In this document: positions 45,861 through 52,981 of the stretch, piece by piece
Position numbering within the stretch: position 1 is the first letter of the stretch
Layout: each line of letters begins with the position of its first letter
NCBI GenBank assembly: GCA_030604735.1
Contig: JAUVVG010000022.1
Location: 1-64,000, forward strand
Length of the DNA stretch: 64,000 bases
Reading direction: 5' to 3'
Origin: Azoarcus sp.
Lineage (GTDB): Bacteria; Pseudomonadota; Gammaproteobacteria; Burkholderiales; Rhodocyclaceae
Made by a program: the position numbers and the translations under genes
The notes under the pieces: generated by a model
The model's database searches: none
Seen by the model: the letters and a program-made list of their open reading frames with translations, nothing else
Told to the model about the DNA's origin: nothing

Positions 45861-45877
45861 CCGGCAAGTTTTGCCGG
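45861..45877. promoter_or_regulatory. Candidate operator palindrome upstream of flhB
   Basis: CCGGCAAGTTTTGCCGG is a perfect 6+6 palindrome with a 5-base spacer, 78 bases before the flhB start. It is the most symmetric copy of the motif seen near other flagellar promoters. No good sigma-54 or sigma-28 promoter was found next to it. As RNA it would form a hairpin, but no T-run follows in either direction. The rest of the 45784-46120 gap shows no gene. Confidence 0.45.
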
Positions 45878-46120
45878 TCGATAAGGCGCAGGAAAATTGC
45901 TTAATTCGGTGCTTGGGACTCGGCGGGGAACGAGGCACTTGCGCTCATGTAGGTACGCAGGGGAACACTGCCAGCACACTCACATGCCTGTACGATCTTG
46001 CTCCGCGCTTCTTTAACCAGTTCCAAGCCGCTGATCCACGGCAATTCGACGCATGCCAAGCGCGCAGACCTGCGGTCACATAATCAGCAACCCGGGACAG
46101 ACTGCGCCGCCATCACACGG

Positions 46121-46585
46121 TCAGTGTTCTGCCGCCGGTAACCGCTCTATTCCGCGAATCGTCATGCCGGGCGCCATGCCCCGCTTCGCAAACCAACCCT
46201 GGTTCATCTCCAGCGCAAAGCGCGCCGGCGCCACCGCGCAATGGCTGTCCTCGGTCTGCGGCGCCATGTCCTCGATGTTGAGAATGCGCCCCTCGGCGTC
46301 GAGAAACGCCACCGACAGCGGAATATAGGTGTTGCGCATCCACATGCAATGCTGGGCGTCGCGCTCGAACACGAACACCATGCCGCGCTGCTCGGCCATC
46401 GCCTGCCGGTGCATCAAGCCAATCTGGCGGGTCTGCGGCGTATGCGCCACCTCGGCCTCGATCCGGTACATCCCGGCGGCGAGCTCGACCAGCGGCATCT
46501 GCTGCGCACCGACAACCCCCACCAACCCAACGAAGACCAGCAGCGACACCGCTCGCCGCACAACCTTGCTCACACTTCTCATCAT
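46121..46585 (-). CDS. DUF192 family secreted protein
   Basis: The 154-residue product has an N-terminal hydrophobic signal (ending near VGAQQM) and a DUF192 domain with VAHTPQTRQIGLMHR, MVFVFERDAQHCMWMRNTYIPLSVAFLD and MAPGMTIRG. Members are small beta-barrel proteins exported to the periplasm; their biochemical role is not established. It lies 33 bases after rluE on the same strand and may be co-transcribed with it. It has no evident link to the flagellar genes. Confidence 0.88.
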   Translation of the reverse strand: MMRSVSKVVRRAVSLLVFVGLVGVVGAQQMPLVELAAGMYRIEAEVAHTPQTRQIGLMHRQAMAEQRGMVFVFERDAQHCMWMRNTYIPLSVAFLDAEGRILNIEDMAPQTEDSHCAVAPARFALEMNQGWFAKRGMAPGMTIRGIERLPAAEH

Positions 46586-46618
46586 CCATCATCCCGCAAC
46601 ACGCGACTGGTCCGGATT

Positions 46619-47341
46619 CTAGCGCGTCCGGCCAAGGGTAGCCGGTTTCCTGGGGGCTTTCGTCCAGCTCGACGTCCGGCTCCTCCCTCTCGGCCCCCGC
46701 GCAACGCCACTCTTCGGGTTTTGAGGGTTGCGACTACGCCCGGATGTGGCCCCAAGCTTGGGCTTCGACTTGACTTCCGTCATCAGCCACTCGGGTACCT
46801 CCGCCCATCGCCACTCCCCCGGCTGCATGCCATCCAGCGCCCACGGCCCTATCGCCGTGCGGATCAACCGTAGCGTCGGAAACCCCACCGCTGCGGTCAT
46901 CCGCCGCACCTGCCGGTTCTTACCCTCCCGCAACACCATTTCCAGCCAGGAGGTTGGGACCGACTTGCGAAACCGGATCGGCGGATCCCGCGGCCACAAC
47001 CACTCCGGCTCCGACACCCGCCTGACCTCGCAAGGTGAAGTGTAAAAATTTCCGACACTCACCCCGGTACGGAGTTCTTCGAGTGCGGAATCGTCGGGAA
47101 TGCCCTCGACCTGGACGATGTAGGTCTTGGGGAGCTTGTGTTTGGGGTCGGTGATGCGGTGCTGGAGGGGGCCGTTGTCGGTAAGGATCAGTAGGCCTTC
47201 GCTGTCGGCGTCGAGGCGGCCGGCGGGATACACATTCTGACTGCGAATGACACTTTCAAGCCTCAAATGCCCGCCTTGACCAGAAAACTGGCACAGGACT
47301 CCGCACGGTTTGTTCAAAGCGATAATCATCGTGCTACTCAT
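46619..47341 (-). CDS. rluE: Ribosomal large-subunit pseudouridine synthase, RluE-like
   Basis: This RsuA/RluB/E/F-family pseudouridine synthase lacks an S4 domain, as RluE does, and RluE modifies 23S rRNA U2457 in E. coli. The catalytic Asp lies in VYPAGRLDADSEGLLILTDNG; other blocks are KPCGVLCQFS, KTYIVQVEG and LREGKNRQVRRMTAAVGFPTLRLIR. The C-terminal ~45 residues are a Lys/Arg/Pro-rich tail beyond the core fold. It is divergent from the PEP-CTERM gene. Substrate specificity is inferred from family only. Confidence 0.9.
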   Translation of the reverse strand: MSSTMIIALNKPCGVLCQFSGQGGHLRLESVIRSQNVYPAGRLDADSEGLLILTDNGPLQHRITDPKHKLPKTYIVQVEGIPDDSALEELRTGVSVGNFYTSPCEVRRVSEPEWLWPRDPPIRFRKSVPTSWLEMVLREGKNRQVRRMTAAVGFPTLRLIRTAIGPWALDGMQPGEWRWAEVPEWLMTEVKSKPKLGATSGRSRNPQNPKSGVARGPRGRSRTSSWTKAPRKPATLGRTR

Positions 47342-47345
47342 AGTC

Positions 47346-47477
47346 CTGAAAGTTACTACACAGATCGGCCCGAAAGCAGCGTATCAAACCGTCGATGAAC
47401 GCAGAACATCACGCTCGTCGATGCGGTGTTGAGCATGTCGGAAATTCTTACACTTGATAATCGCTTGTAACTTTCAG
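47346..47477. repeat. Distal 11-bp perfect inverted repeat upstream of the PEP-CTERM gene
   Basis: CTGAAAGTTAC (47346-47356) recurs as its exact complement GTAACTTTCAG (47467-47477), 110 bases apart, in the 250-base region between rluE and the PEP-CTERM gene. The pair is too distant for a simple hairpin. It looks like two binding sites, 60-190 bases upstream of the sigma-54 promoter, a usual enhancer distance. The region is markedly AT-richer than its surroundings. Confidence 0.5.
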
Positions 47478-47506
47478 AACTGCGTCAACGATAAAAATAT
47501 CATTAA

Positions 47507-47535
47507 AAAACAATAACTTAAAAAGTTAATGTTTT
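47507..47535. repeat. 13-bp inverted repeat abutting the PEP-CTERM sigma-54 promoter
   Basis: AAAACAATAACTT (47507-47519), then AAA, then AAGTTAATGTTTT (47523-47535) form an inverted repeat with one mismatch. It ends one base before the -24 element. The AT-rich palindrome could be a repressor or co-regulator site, or a bend element. Confidence 0.5.
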
Positions 47536-47536
47536 G

Positions 47537-47552
47537 TGGCATGACTTGTGCT
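47537..47552 (+). promoter_or_regulatory. Sigma-54 promoter of the PEP-CTERM gene
   Basis: TGGCATGACTTGTGCT has the -24 TGGC and -12 GC boxes with correct ten-base spacing. The predicted start is near 47563, giving a leader of about 30 bases with TTAGGAGA before the ATG. PEP-CTERM genes in several betaproteobacteria are known or proposed to be controlled by RpoN with the PrsK/PrsR pair. Confidence 0.8.
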
Positions 47553-47592
47553 TAAGCTATGTATAATCTTATTCACCGGTTAGGAGAACAAT

Positions 47593-48339
47593 ATGCAATC
47601 CAAAAAGTCGATCTCGATGCCTCCAATCGCAATCGGTCTTGCGCTGGGACTTTCGGCAGTTCTCTGGACTCCCTCTGTCGTGGCCGCCTGCGCCACCACA
47701 GACGTGTACTTTGCGGTAGACCCCAATGCGCCTACGGCGGCAGATGCATGTGTCGATGCTAAATCTGGCAATGATAACAGTGGCAATTTGGATGACTTCG
47801 GTTCCACTGATCCATGGACACGGCTTGCCAAGTGGGATTGGAACAGCGGGGGCGGTACGTTTACCAGCAATCTGATCAACGCTTTAGATGATGACGGCAA
47901 CCTGATCGCCGGAATCACCTTTTCGCTCACGGGCGGCGTCATTATAGGTGATTACCGTGAGTTCGACTTGAACTGGGTTTATGCCCCTATTGCAAATAGT
48001 GCTCTGGTTCCAGTCACGATGGATCTCGTTTTCACTCCCAAGCAAGGCAGTGGCTTTGCCCAATACTTCTTTGAGAGTCAAATAATTTCTGCAAGCAACG
48101 ATGATCCTCCGACGGGTGCTGGCTCAGGGAAATTTACTATCACGTTCCAGTGCACTGGTGGCCCGAACGGTAGTTGTAATACCGAAGACCCCTCGACTAC
48201 CTTCTCTCACCTGACCGTTTATGGTCGGCTAACAGAAGGAGGCGGAACGATCATCCAGGTTCCCGAACCCGCCTCTCTCGCGCTCCTTGGTTTGGGTCTG
48301 CTTGGTTTGGCGGTTACAAGGCGTCGTAAGCTTTCATGA
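47593..48339 (+). CDS. PEP-CTERM sorting domain protein
   Basis: This is a secreted protein of 248 residues with an N-terminal signal (about 1-32, SVVAAC). A polar, Asn/Asp/Gly/Thr-rich body of unknown function follows. The C-terminal exosortase signal is VPEPASLALLGLGLLGLAV followed by TRRRKLS. That tail directs recognition by an exosortase (EpsH) and delivery to the cell surface or matrix. No exosortase gene is in the window. The body has few cysteines and no enzymatic motif I recognise. A sigma-54 promoter lies upstream and a strong terminator downstream, so it is a single-gene unit. Confidence 0.93.
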   Translation: MQSKKSISMPPIAIGLALGLSAVLWTPSVVAACATTDVYFAVDPNAPTAADACVDAKSGNDNSGNLDDFGSTDPWTRLAKWDWNSGGGTFTSNLINALDDDGNLIAGITFSLTGGVIIGDYREFDLNWVYAPIANSALVPVTMDLVFTPKQGSGFAQYFFESQIISASNDDPPTGAGSGKFTITFQCTGGPNGSCNTEDPSTTFSHLTVYGRLTEGGGTIIQVPEPASLALLGLGLLGLAVTRRRKLS

Positions 48340-48363
48340 TCATGAAATCCCGCTACGAGAAAA

Positions 48364-48392
48364 AGCGACACCTTCGGGTGTCGCTTTTTTTT
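48364..48392 (+). terminator. Rho-independent terminator of the PEP-CTERM gene
   Basis: AGCGACACC-TTCG-GGTGTCGCT forms a perfect 9-bp stem closed by a UUCG tetraloop, followed by eight T residues. It is 25 bases after the stop codon. Confidence 0.95.
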
Positions 48393-48934
48393 ATCCTGAA
48401 ACAGCAGATTGAAGCTAGAAAATTCAACGCCGAATGGATTGATGGAACTGTGACCGCCTCGAAACACACAACTCACCTGACCACCGTCCCCCCCAACTTT
48501 CAATCAGAGAATCTCGTCTCAAATGTCTCACTTGACGCTTGCCCGAACAAATTTGGCGCTTGATCCACTCTAAACGCCTCCACATCACTTCCTAGCCCCA
48601 GGCATTTCACAACCACCGTAACCGGCACCACCAATCGACCACATGCCGGACCGGCTCAACTTCTAGTTCTTCCGTGTCGCACGCCTGCAACATCCTCGTT
48701 ATCACTGACTCCGCAGGGCCCTCGTTGTAAGGCAACAACGAGGAGTCCAAGGGAGTCTCATACTCTGGAGTCGGCACGATAATAACTTCCGAGCACACCG
48801 AAAGTTTTTACGTTTTGCAATTCAGCCGCCGCAAGTAGCTGACTCATAAAGCGAGAATTTTCTGAAGCCACGGTTTTTGAGGTGCCCTTAATGCATACTT
48901 GGTCTCCCCTATCTATATCTCTGGGACGGCTGGA
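48393..48934. other. Gene-poor spacer between the PEP-CTERM gene and the protease
   Basis: About 540 bases carry no convincing gene. A short minus-strand frame (48607-48798) has no ribosome-binding site or known domain. A perfect inverted repeat, CCTCGTTGT-AAGGCA-ACAACGAGG, near 48718-48741 gives a 9-bp stem, but no T-run follows. The region is of lower GC than its flanks and may be decayed sequence. Confidence 0.4.
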
Positions 48935-50827
48935 TTAACGAGTTACAGAAATCGACCTGATCCCAATATTGCCCGCCTCATCGAATGCCTCCACCCGGAA
49001 GTGATGCTGCCCTCGAGCCGCGGGGCCCGCGTTCCAACGCGCCGAGATAGAATCGCCAGCCTGCTCGGCTATCAAGTTGTTATTGAAGAACAAACGCATT
49101 TTGACAACCCCCACATTGTCCGAACCTGTCGCGGAAATCGTGATGTTTCCCGAGACACGGCTACCGTCTGACGGACTGTCGAAGACGGCGACAGGCGCTT
49201 CCGTATCAGGAACAGCCGGCTCTGGTGTCGGCTCTGGTGTCGGCTCTGGTGTCGGCTCTGGTGTCGCATTCAAGACGACAACATCAACTGCGTGCGAAGA
49301 AAAGTTGCCCGCGGCATCATGCGCGAAAGCCGTCATTCTGACCGTTCCATCGGGTACTGTTGTTGAGTCCCAACTGAAACCGTACGGCGAAACACCATCT
49401 GTTCCGATCAAGTTTCCGTTAATGCGAAGTTCGACATGACTTACACCCACGTTGTCTGTCGCCGCAACGTTCACAACAACTAGACCATCAACCGTCTCCG
49501 AGTTTACCGGATTAGTCACCGCAACCTGTGGCGGTGTTGTGTCGGTCCAAACCACGCCGCCTGTCGCGGCTGATACCGCAGCATAGGCATCGACTCGACC
49601 GTGCCCGAAAATCTTGTCCCAGCCCGCTGCACCGAGATCGACCGACGTCGAATAAAGCAGCCCCTGAATCTCGTCGGGCTTCAGTGTCGGGTTAACCGAC
49701 TTCATCTTCGCAACTATTCCAGCAACAACCGGGCCGGCAAATGAGGTTCCCGAAACAGAGTTGTACCCGCCCCCCCTCGACGTCGTCCATATGCTTGCTC
49801 CCGGCGCTGCCACATCTATGTAATTACCGAAACTTGACCAACTTGCCCGAGAATCATTACTAGTAGTGCCTGAAACACTCACAATGGTGTCCGTCGGTGC
49901 AATATTCTCCTCAGCGCCGGTGTTCCCGGCCCCGGCAACGACCACTCCACCACGACTCTTCATGTATTGCGCGGCATTCCTGACCGTAAAGCTGCCTGCT
50001 ACACCACCGATGCTGATGTTGGCGACGTGGGCACCTTGATCCGCAGCCCAGGTTACCCCGGTCGCGATATTGCTGAATGAAGCATAACCTGTAGAGTCAG
50101 CAATTCTGATCGGCATGATTCGCGCAGCACCAGCCAATGACGCCACACCAATGCCATTGTTCGTACTCGCGGCAGCGGTGCCCGCGACCCGTGTCCCATG
50201 ACCATGAACATCGGAAGTGTTCGTGTTCCGATCGATCACGTTCCAACCGGGAACCATTTGAGCAATCAGGTCTGGGTGACTCCCATCGACACCCGTATCC
50301 AGTATTGCGATCGTGACGCCAGCCCCTTGCGAAAGAGCCCACGCCTGGGGCGCATTAATCTTTGTTAAATGCCACGCATTACTGAAGTAGGGATCATTGG
50401 GAACTTCCTCGACGGGAACAAGCATGTCCCGCTCAACAAACTTGAAGTGAGGATTGTTCTTCAACAATGCTTCGACAGCGCGCTCGGATGCCTGCGGAGG
50501 CAGTTGTACCACTCGCACATCCAGTCCAGGGATACGCCCAACCACCCGCCCCCCGACCGGGCGCAACTGATTTTCAAATTCTGAATCGGACAAACCCGGA
50601 CGCGGCTGAATCAACAAGCGCCCGGCAACGAAGCGCTCCTCCTTGATACCGGATGCGCTCTGTTGCCCAGGCGCGTTATCACGTCCCTGCCCTTGGCCCT
50701 GCGCAAACACAGCGCCGCTGACGAACATTGCGCTGATCGCTACGGCGAGCGCGAGTTTGATTGGCGCATTGAGGCGGCGCGACGCGTGCGCGCGGGTGGA
50801 ACTGGCTTGGGTGTGCGGTGTGCTCAT
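48935..50827 (-). CDS. Secreted subtilisin-like (S8) serine protease with Ig-like domains
   Basis: The 630-residue precursor starts at ATG 50827 (GGAG six bases upstream). It has a signal peptide (about 1-42, VFAQG), a Gly/Gln-rich stretch, an inhibitor-type propeptide (about 65-140) and an S8 catalytic domain with Asp177 (ILDTGVDGSHPDL), His210 (HGTRVAG), oxyanion Asn302 (AGAGNTG) and Ser362 (SGTSFAGP). Two C-terminal Ig-like repeats (about 430-525 and 545-630) are joined by four TPEP repeats. All catalytic residues are present, so it is probably active outside the cell. The leader carries a cyclic-di-GMP-I riboswitch. The neighbouring secretin cluster may export it; that link is inferred. 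Confidence 0.93.
   Translation of the reverse strand: MSTPHTQASSTRAHASRRLNAPIKLALAVAISAMFVSGAVFAQGQGQGRDNAPGQQSASGIKEERFVAGRLLIQPRPGLSDSEFENQLRPVGGRVVGRIPGLDVRVVQLPPQASERAVEALLKNNPHFKFVERDMLVPVEEVPNDPYFSNAWHLTKINAPQAWALSQGAGVTIAILDTGVDGSHPDLIAQMVPGWNVIDRNTNTSDVHGHGTRVAGTAAASTNNGIGVASLAGAARIMPIRIADSTGYASFSNIATGVTWAADQGAHVANISIGGVAGSFTVRNAAQYMKSRGGVVVAGAGNTGAEENIAPTDTIVSVSGTTSNDSRASWSSFGNYIDVAAPGASIWTTSRGGGYNSVSGTSFAGPVVAGIVAKMKSVNPTLKPDEIQGLLYSTSVDLGAAGWDKIFGHGRVDAYAAVSAATGGVVWTDTTPPQVAVTNPVNSETVDGLVVVNVAATDNVGVSHVELRINGNLIGTDGVSPYGFSWDSTTVPDGTVRMTAFAHDAAGNFSSHAVDVVVLNATPEPTPEPTPEPTPEPAVPDTEAPVAVFDSPSDGSRVSGNITISATGSDNVGVVKMRLFFNNNLIAEQAGDSISARWNAGPAARGQHHFRVEAFDEAGNIGIRSISVTR
49218..49265 (-). 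repeat. Four 12-bp tandem repeats encoding the TPEP linker
   Basis: GGCTCTGGTGTC is repeated four times without change on the plus strand and encodes TPEP x4 on the minus strand, between the two Ig-like domains. Because the unit is a multiple of three, copy-number changes would alter linker length without breaking the frame. Confidence 0.95.
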
Positions 50828-50935
50828 GTCGATCTCCATCATTCAAATACGAGCCGGAGGTTCGACAGCGAAAGGTCGCTCGGAGCAGTTGAGCCGGGAA
50901 TGCACCGCTAAGGGACGGGATTCCACGCTCTGTAC

Positions 50936-51020
50936 GCCTGGCGATCCCGCCGTCATGGGGATGAACCCTTTAGACCGGTGATTTTGCGTCCCCGTCTTTC
51001 AACGGGTTTGCCTTTTTCAG
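50936..51020 (-). promoter_or_regulatory. Cyclic-di-GMP-I (GEMM) riboswitch of the protease gene
   Basis: Reading the minus strand from 51020, the hallmark blocks occur in order: GGCAAACC, a stem CCCGT-TGAAAG-ACGGG with a GNRA-type GAAA loop, GGACGCAAA, then CACCGGTCTAA (the tetraloop receptor side). The second stem GGG-TTCAT-CCC, ATGACGG and GGGATCGCC follow. This is the GEMM class I architecture that binds cyclic di-GMP. It lies about 110 bases before the protease ATG. I see no intrinsic terminator between the aptamer and the gene, so control may be translational or use another route. A sigma-70-like promoter lies just upstream. Confidence 0.92.
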
Positions 51021-51073
51021 GACACTACCCGGGGCGTTTGATCCAGGTAGTGAAAAAAGTCACGAACTGCACG

Positions 51074-51102
51074 AATAATTTCATCATGCACCCCGTTGAC
51101 AA
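51074..51102 (-). promoter_or_regulatory. Possible promoter of the riboswitch-protease transcript
   Basis: On the minus strand TTGTCA and ATTATT are separated by 17 bases. The predicted start is near 51067, about 45 bases ahead of the aptamer. A hairpin, CACTACC...GGTAGTG (51023-51052), lies between. The -10 box is weak. The remaining sequence to 51309 shows no gene. Confidence 0.4.
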
Positions 51103-51309
51103 TTCGTAACTGCACTATACACCTGCTTCATGCGAATGGCACCCCCGGAACAAACAAAAATCATAAATCTTGATCTAGCGCAAGCAGCTTTTTCACGATG
51201 CAGCCGAAACCGCCGAACAACCGTTTTAAGGCTAGCATGCGGCGGCAGTAGCGCAAGCTTTCGACCTATCGGCTGCGGGTCGCCACGCCATCGCCGACGA
51301 GTCGACACG

Positions 51310-51801
51310 CTACACGCCACCCGAGGCCGCCACGGGTGTCGGCCTGAACACCCAACCGGAGTAGCTCGCCGCGAACTTGGCGGCTTCATCCAGCTCCGGC
51401 GGAAGTCCGGCACGGCGCAGCGGTACTTGCTCCGAGAGGCTGTAGACCCCGACGATGGCTGCGCCCTCCCGCACCAAGCCCCACTCCTCACGTCCGGTGA
51501 AGGGATCCCGATACACTCGGCGCAGGTGCCGTCTGGGTGTCGGGAAGCGACGATCCTCCACCAGTTGTTCGAGTTCGGTCGGCCAGGTCTGGGTGCCGGC
51601 CGGCGTTTCGGCGGCATAGCTCGCGATCGCCTTGGCCATGGCCGTGCCGATGAACAACAATTCCGCCTCTCTTTCCCGTTGCGCCGCGAGTTGCCACACG
51701 ACCCCGGCCTGGGCGGTAAAAAGGCCGAGTGCGGCGACGGTGAAGAGCACCATCAGATAGGTATAACCGGATTGTGTGACACGCCGGTTACCAGTCTCCA
51801 T
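51310..51801 (-). CDS. PulG-like pseudopilin (last gene of the secretion cluster)
   Basis: The 163-residue product from ATG 51801 begins METGNRRVTQSG/YTYLMVLFTVAALGLF. This is a prepilin-like leader and hydrophobic helix, but it lacks the usual Glu5. A globular part follows with REREAELLFIGTAMAKAIASY and VYRDPFTGREEWGLVREG. Similar proteins lie beside secretin/GspEF modules in other betaproteobacteria. The function is probably as a minor pseudopilin. The start is uncertain; ATG 51813 is also possible. It overlaps the preceding gene by 14 bases. Confidence 0.75.
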   Translation of the reverse strand: METGNRRVTQSGYTYLMVLFTVAALGLFTAQAGVVWQLAAQREREAELLFIGTAMAKAIASYAAETPAGTQTWPTELEQLVEDRRFPTPRRHLRRVYRDPFTGREEWGLVREGAAIVGVYSLSEQVPLRRAGLPPELDEAAKFAASYSGWVFRPTPVAASGGV

Positions 51802-52240
51802 AGGACGTTCCATCCTTGGCGCGGCCGGGCGCTCCGCTGCGTACATCCCACATGCCGGCGTCGGTCGCATCCGGCGGAGACACGATCAGCCAGGTTTCGG
51901 TCGAATCGGTGATCGGGTCCTTGGGCACTGCACGCAGATAGCGACGGCTGACGAGTTCCTCGATATCGCGCGGATAGTTGCCGGTGTCGGCCTTGTGCTT
52001 GTCGATCGCGTCGCGCATGACGGCGAGTGACTGCGCCAGGGCGTTCTCCCGTGCACGGTCGAGGTGGTCGAAGTAGCGCGGCCCGGCAATCGTGAGCAGG
52101 ATGGCGACGATGGCCATGACCACCAGCAGCTCTATCAACGTGAACCCGCGGCGACGGGCGGACCGAGCCGCTCCCCAGGCAAGAAACGCCTGGCGACGCA
52201 CGAGCCTCGCGCTCATCGAGCGGGTCAGCATTGCGGCCAT
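51788..52240 (-). CDS. GspG-like pseudopilin 2
   Basis: This prepilin-like protein has a basic leader and the cleavage/helix motif RRRG/FTLIELLVVMAIVAILL, with Glu5. A GspG-like globular domain follows with ALAQSLAVMRDAIDKHKADTGNYPRDIEELVSRRYLRAVPKDP. The tail WDVRSGAPGRAKDGTSYGDW is seen in this subfamily. The leader would be about 36 residues from ATG 52240, long for a pseudopilin; later ATGs (52231, 52216) shorten it. It overlaps the next gene. Confidence 0.85.
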   Translation of the reverse strand: MAAMLTRSMSARLVRRQAFLAWGAARSARRRGFTLIELLVVMAIVAILLTIAGPRYFDHLDRARENALAQSLAVMRDAIDKHKADTGNYPRDIEELVSRRYLRAVPKDPITDSTETWLIVSPPDATDAGMWDVRSGAPGRAKDGTSYGDW

Positions 52241-52325
52241 GTTTTCATACACCCTTTCAAGCCCCCTGCAACCACGACTCCCCCACGAGTCCCCCACGGA
52301 TACGGCCCCTCGACCGCCACCTTGC

Positions 52326-52865
52326 TCACCATTCACGGTAGGGGATGCCGTTCAACCCGACCCGCCCGGAGAGCGAGAACACGTCGAAGACATCTGCTCC
52401 TTCTCGCGGCGCATTCGGCGGACTGGCGTAGCTGCGTTTGCCCCAGGTCCGATCGGGCGGGACGCTGGTGTCGGGAAAGAATGGGTCACGCGGGAGGCGG
52501 CGCAGGAAATAGATACGACTACCTTCAGGGTCGCTGACATCGACCACACCAGTGACCAGGGTTTGAAGACTCGGTGGATAACCGGACGCACCAACTATGC
52601 GCTCGATGCGGCCCTCGTCATACGCCTGCTTGTACGCATCCAGCCCACCCCGAATCTGCCTCAAAGCCTGTCGCAGTTCTGACTCGCGGGTACGCTGGGC
52701 AGCCAGTTCGGCCAGCGGAAAGGCGCCGGCGGCGAGAATGCCGACGATCGCGACCGTGACCACCATCTCGATCAGGGTAAAGCCGAACATGGAACGCTGC
52801 GGGCGCCGGGGCGCCTTCTCGGCCTGCATGTAGGGCGCGGCCTGCAGCCCCGATGCCGACCTCAT
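52326..52865 (-). CDS. GspG-like pseudopilin 1
   Basis: The protein (179 aa from ATG 52865, GGGAG just upstream) has the prepilin motif MFG/FTLIEMVVTVAIVGILAAG. A globular domain follows with ALRQIRGGLDAYKQAYDEGRI, LRRLPRDPFFPD and the ending DVFDVFSLSGRVGLNGIPYREW. The frame is open up to ATG 52985, which overlaps the secretin stop as ATGA, but that start would give a 65-residue leader. It would act as a pseudopilin of the secretion machine. Confidence 0.85.
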   Translation of the reverse strand: MRSASGLQAAPYMQAEKAPRRPQRSMFGFTLIEMVVTVAIVGILAAGAFPLAELAAQRTRESELRQALRQIRGGLDAYKQAYDEGRIERIVGASGYPPSLQTLVTGVVDVSDPEGSRIYFLRRLPRDPFFPDTSVPPDRTWGKRSYASPPNAPREGADVFDVFSLSGRVGLNGIPYREW

Positions 52866-52981
52866 TGCGCTCCCGACGCTCCCGAGGACTCCTGCATTCC
52901 CTGCATTCGCGGCGCTCGCTGCTCGGTAGCCGAGCGAGGCCGACAGCGAGACCAAGGCCAAGCGTGGTGTTGCAGCGGCGT

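Noticed and set aside
45861-45877. Sigma-54 promoter reading of the palindrome upstream of flhB
   Set aside because: The distance between GG and GC is eight rather than ten bases; kept only as an operator candidate.
48607-48798. 63-codon minus-strand frame downstream of the PEP-CTERM gene
   Set aside because: GTG start without ribosome-binding site, no domain, lies in gene-poor decayed sequence.
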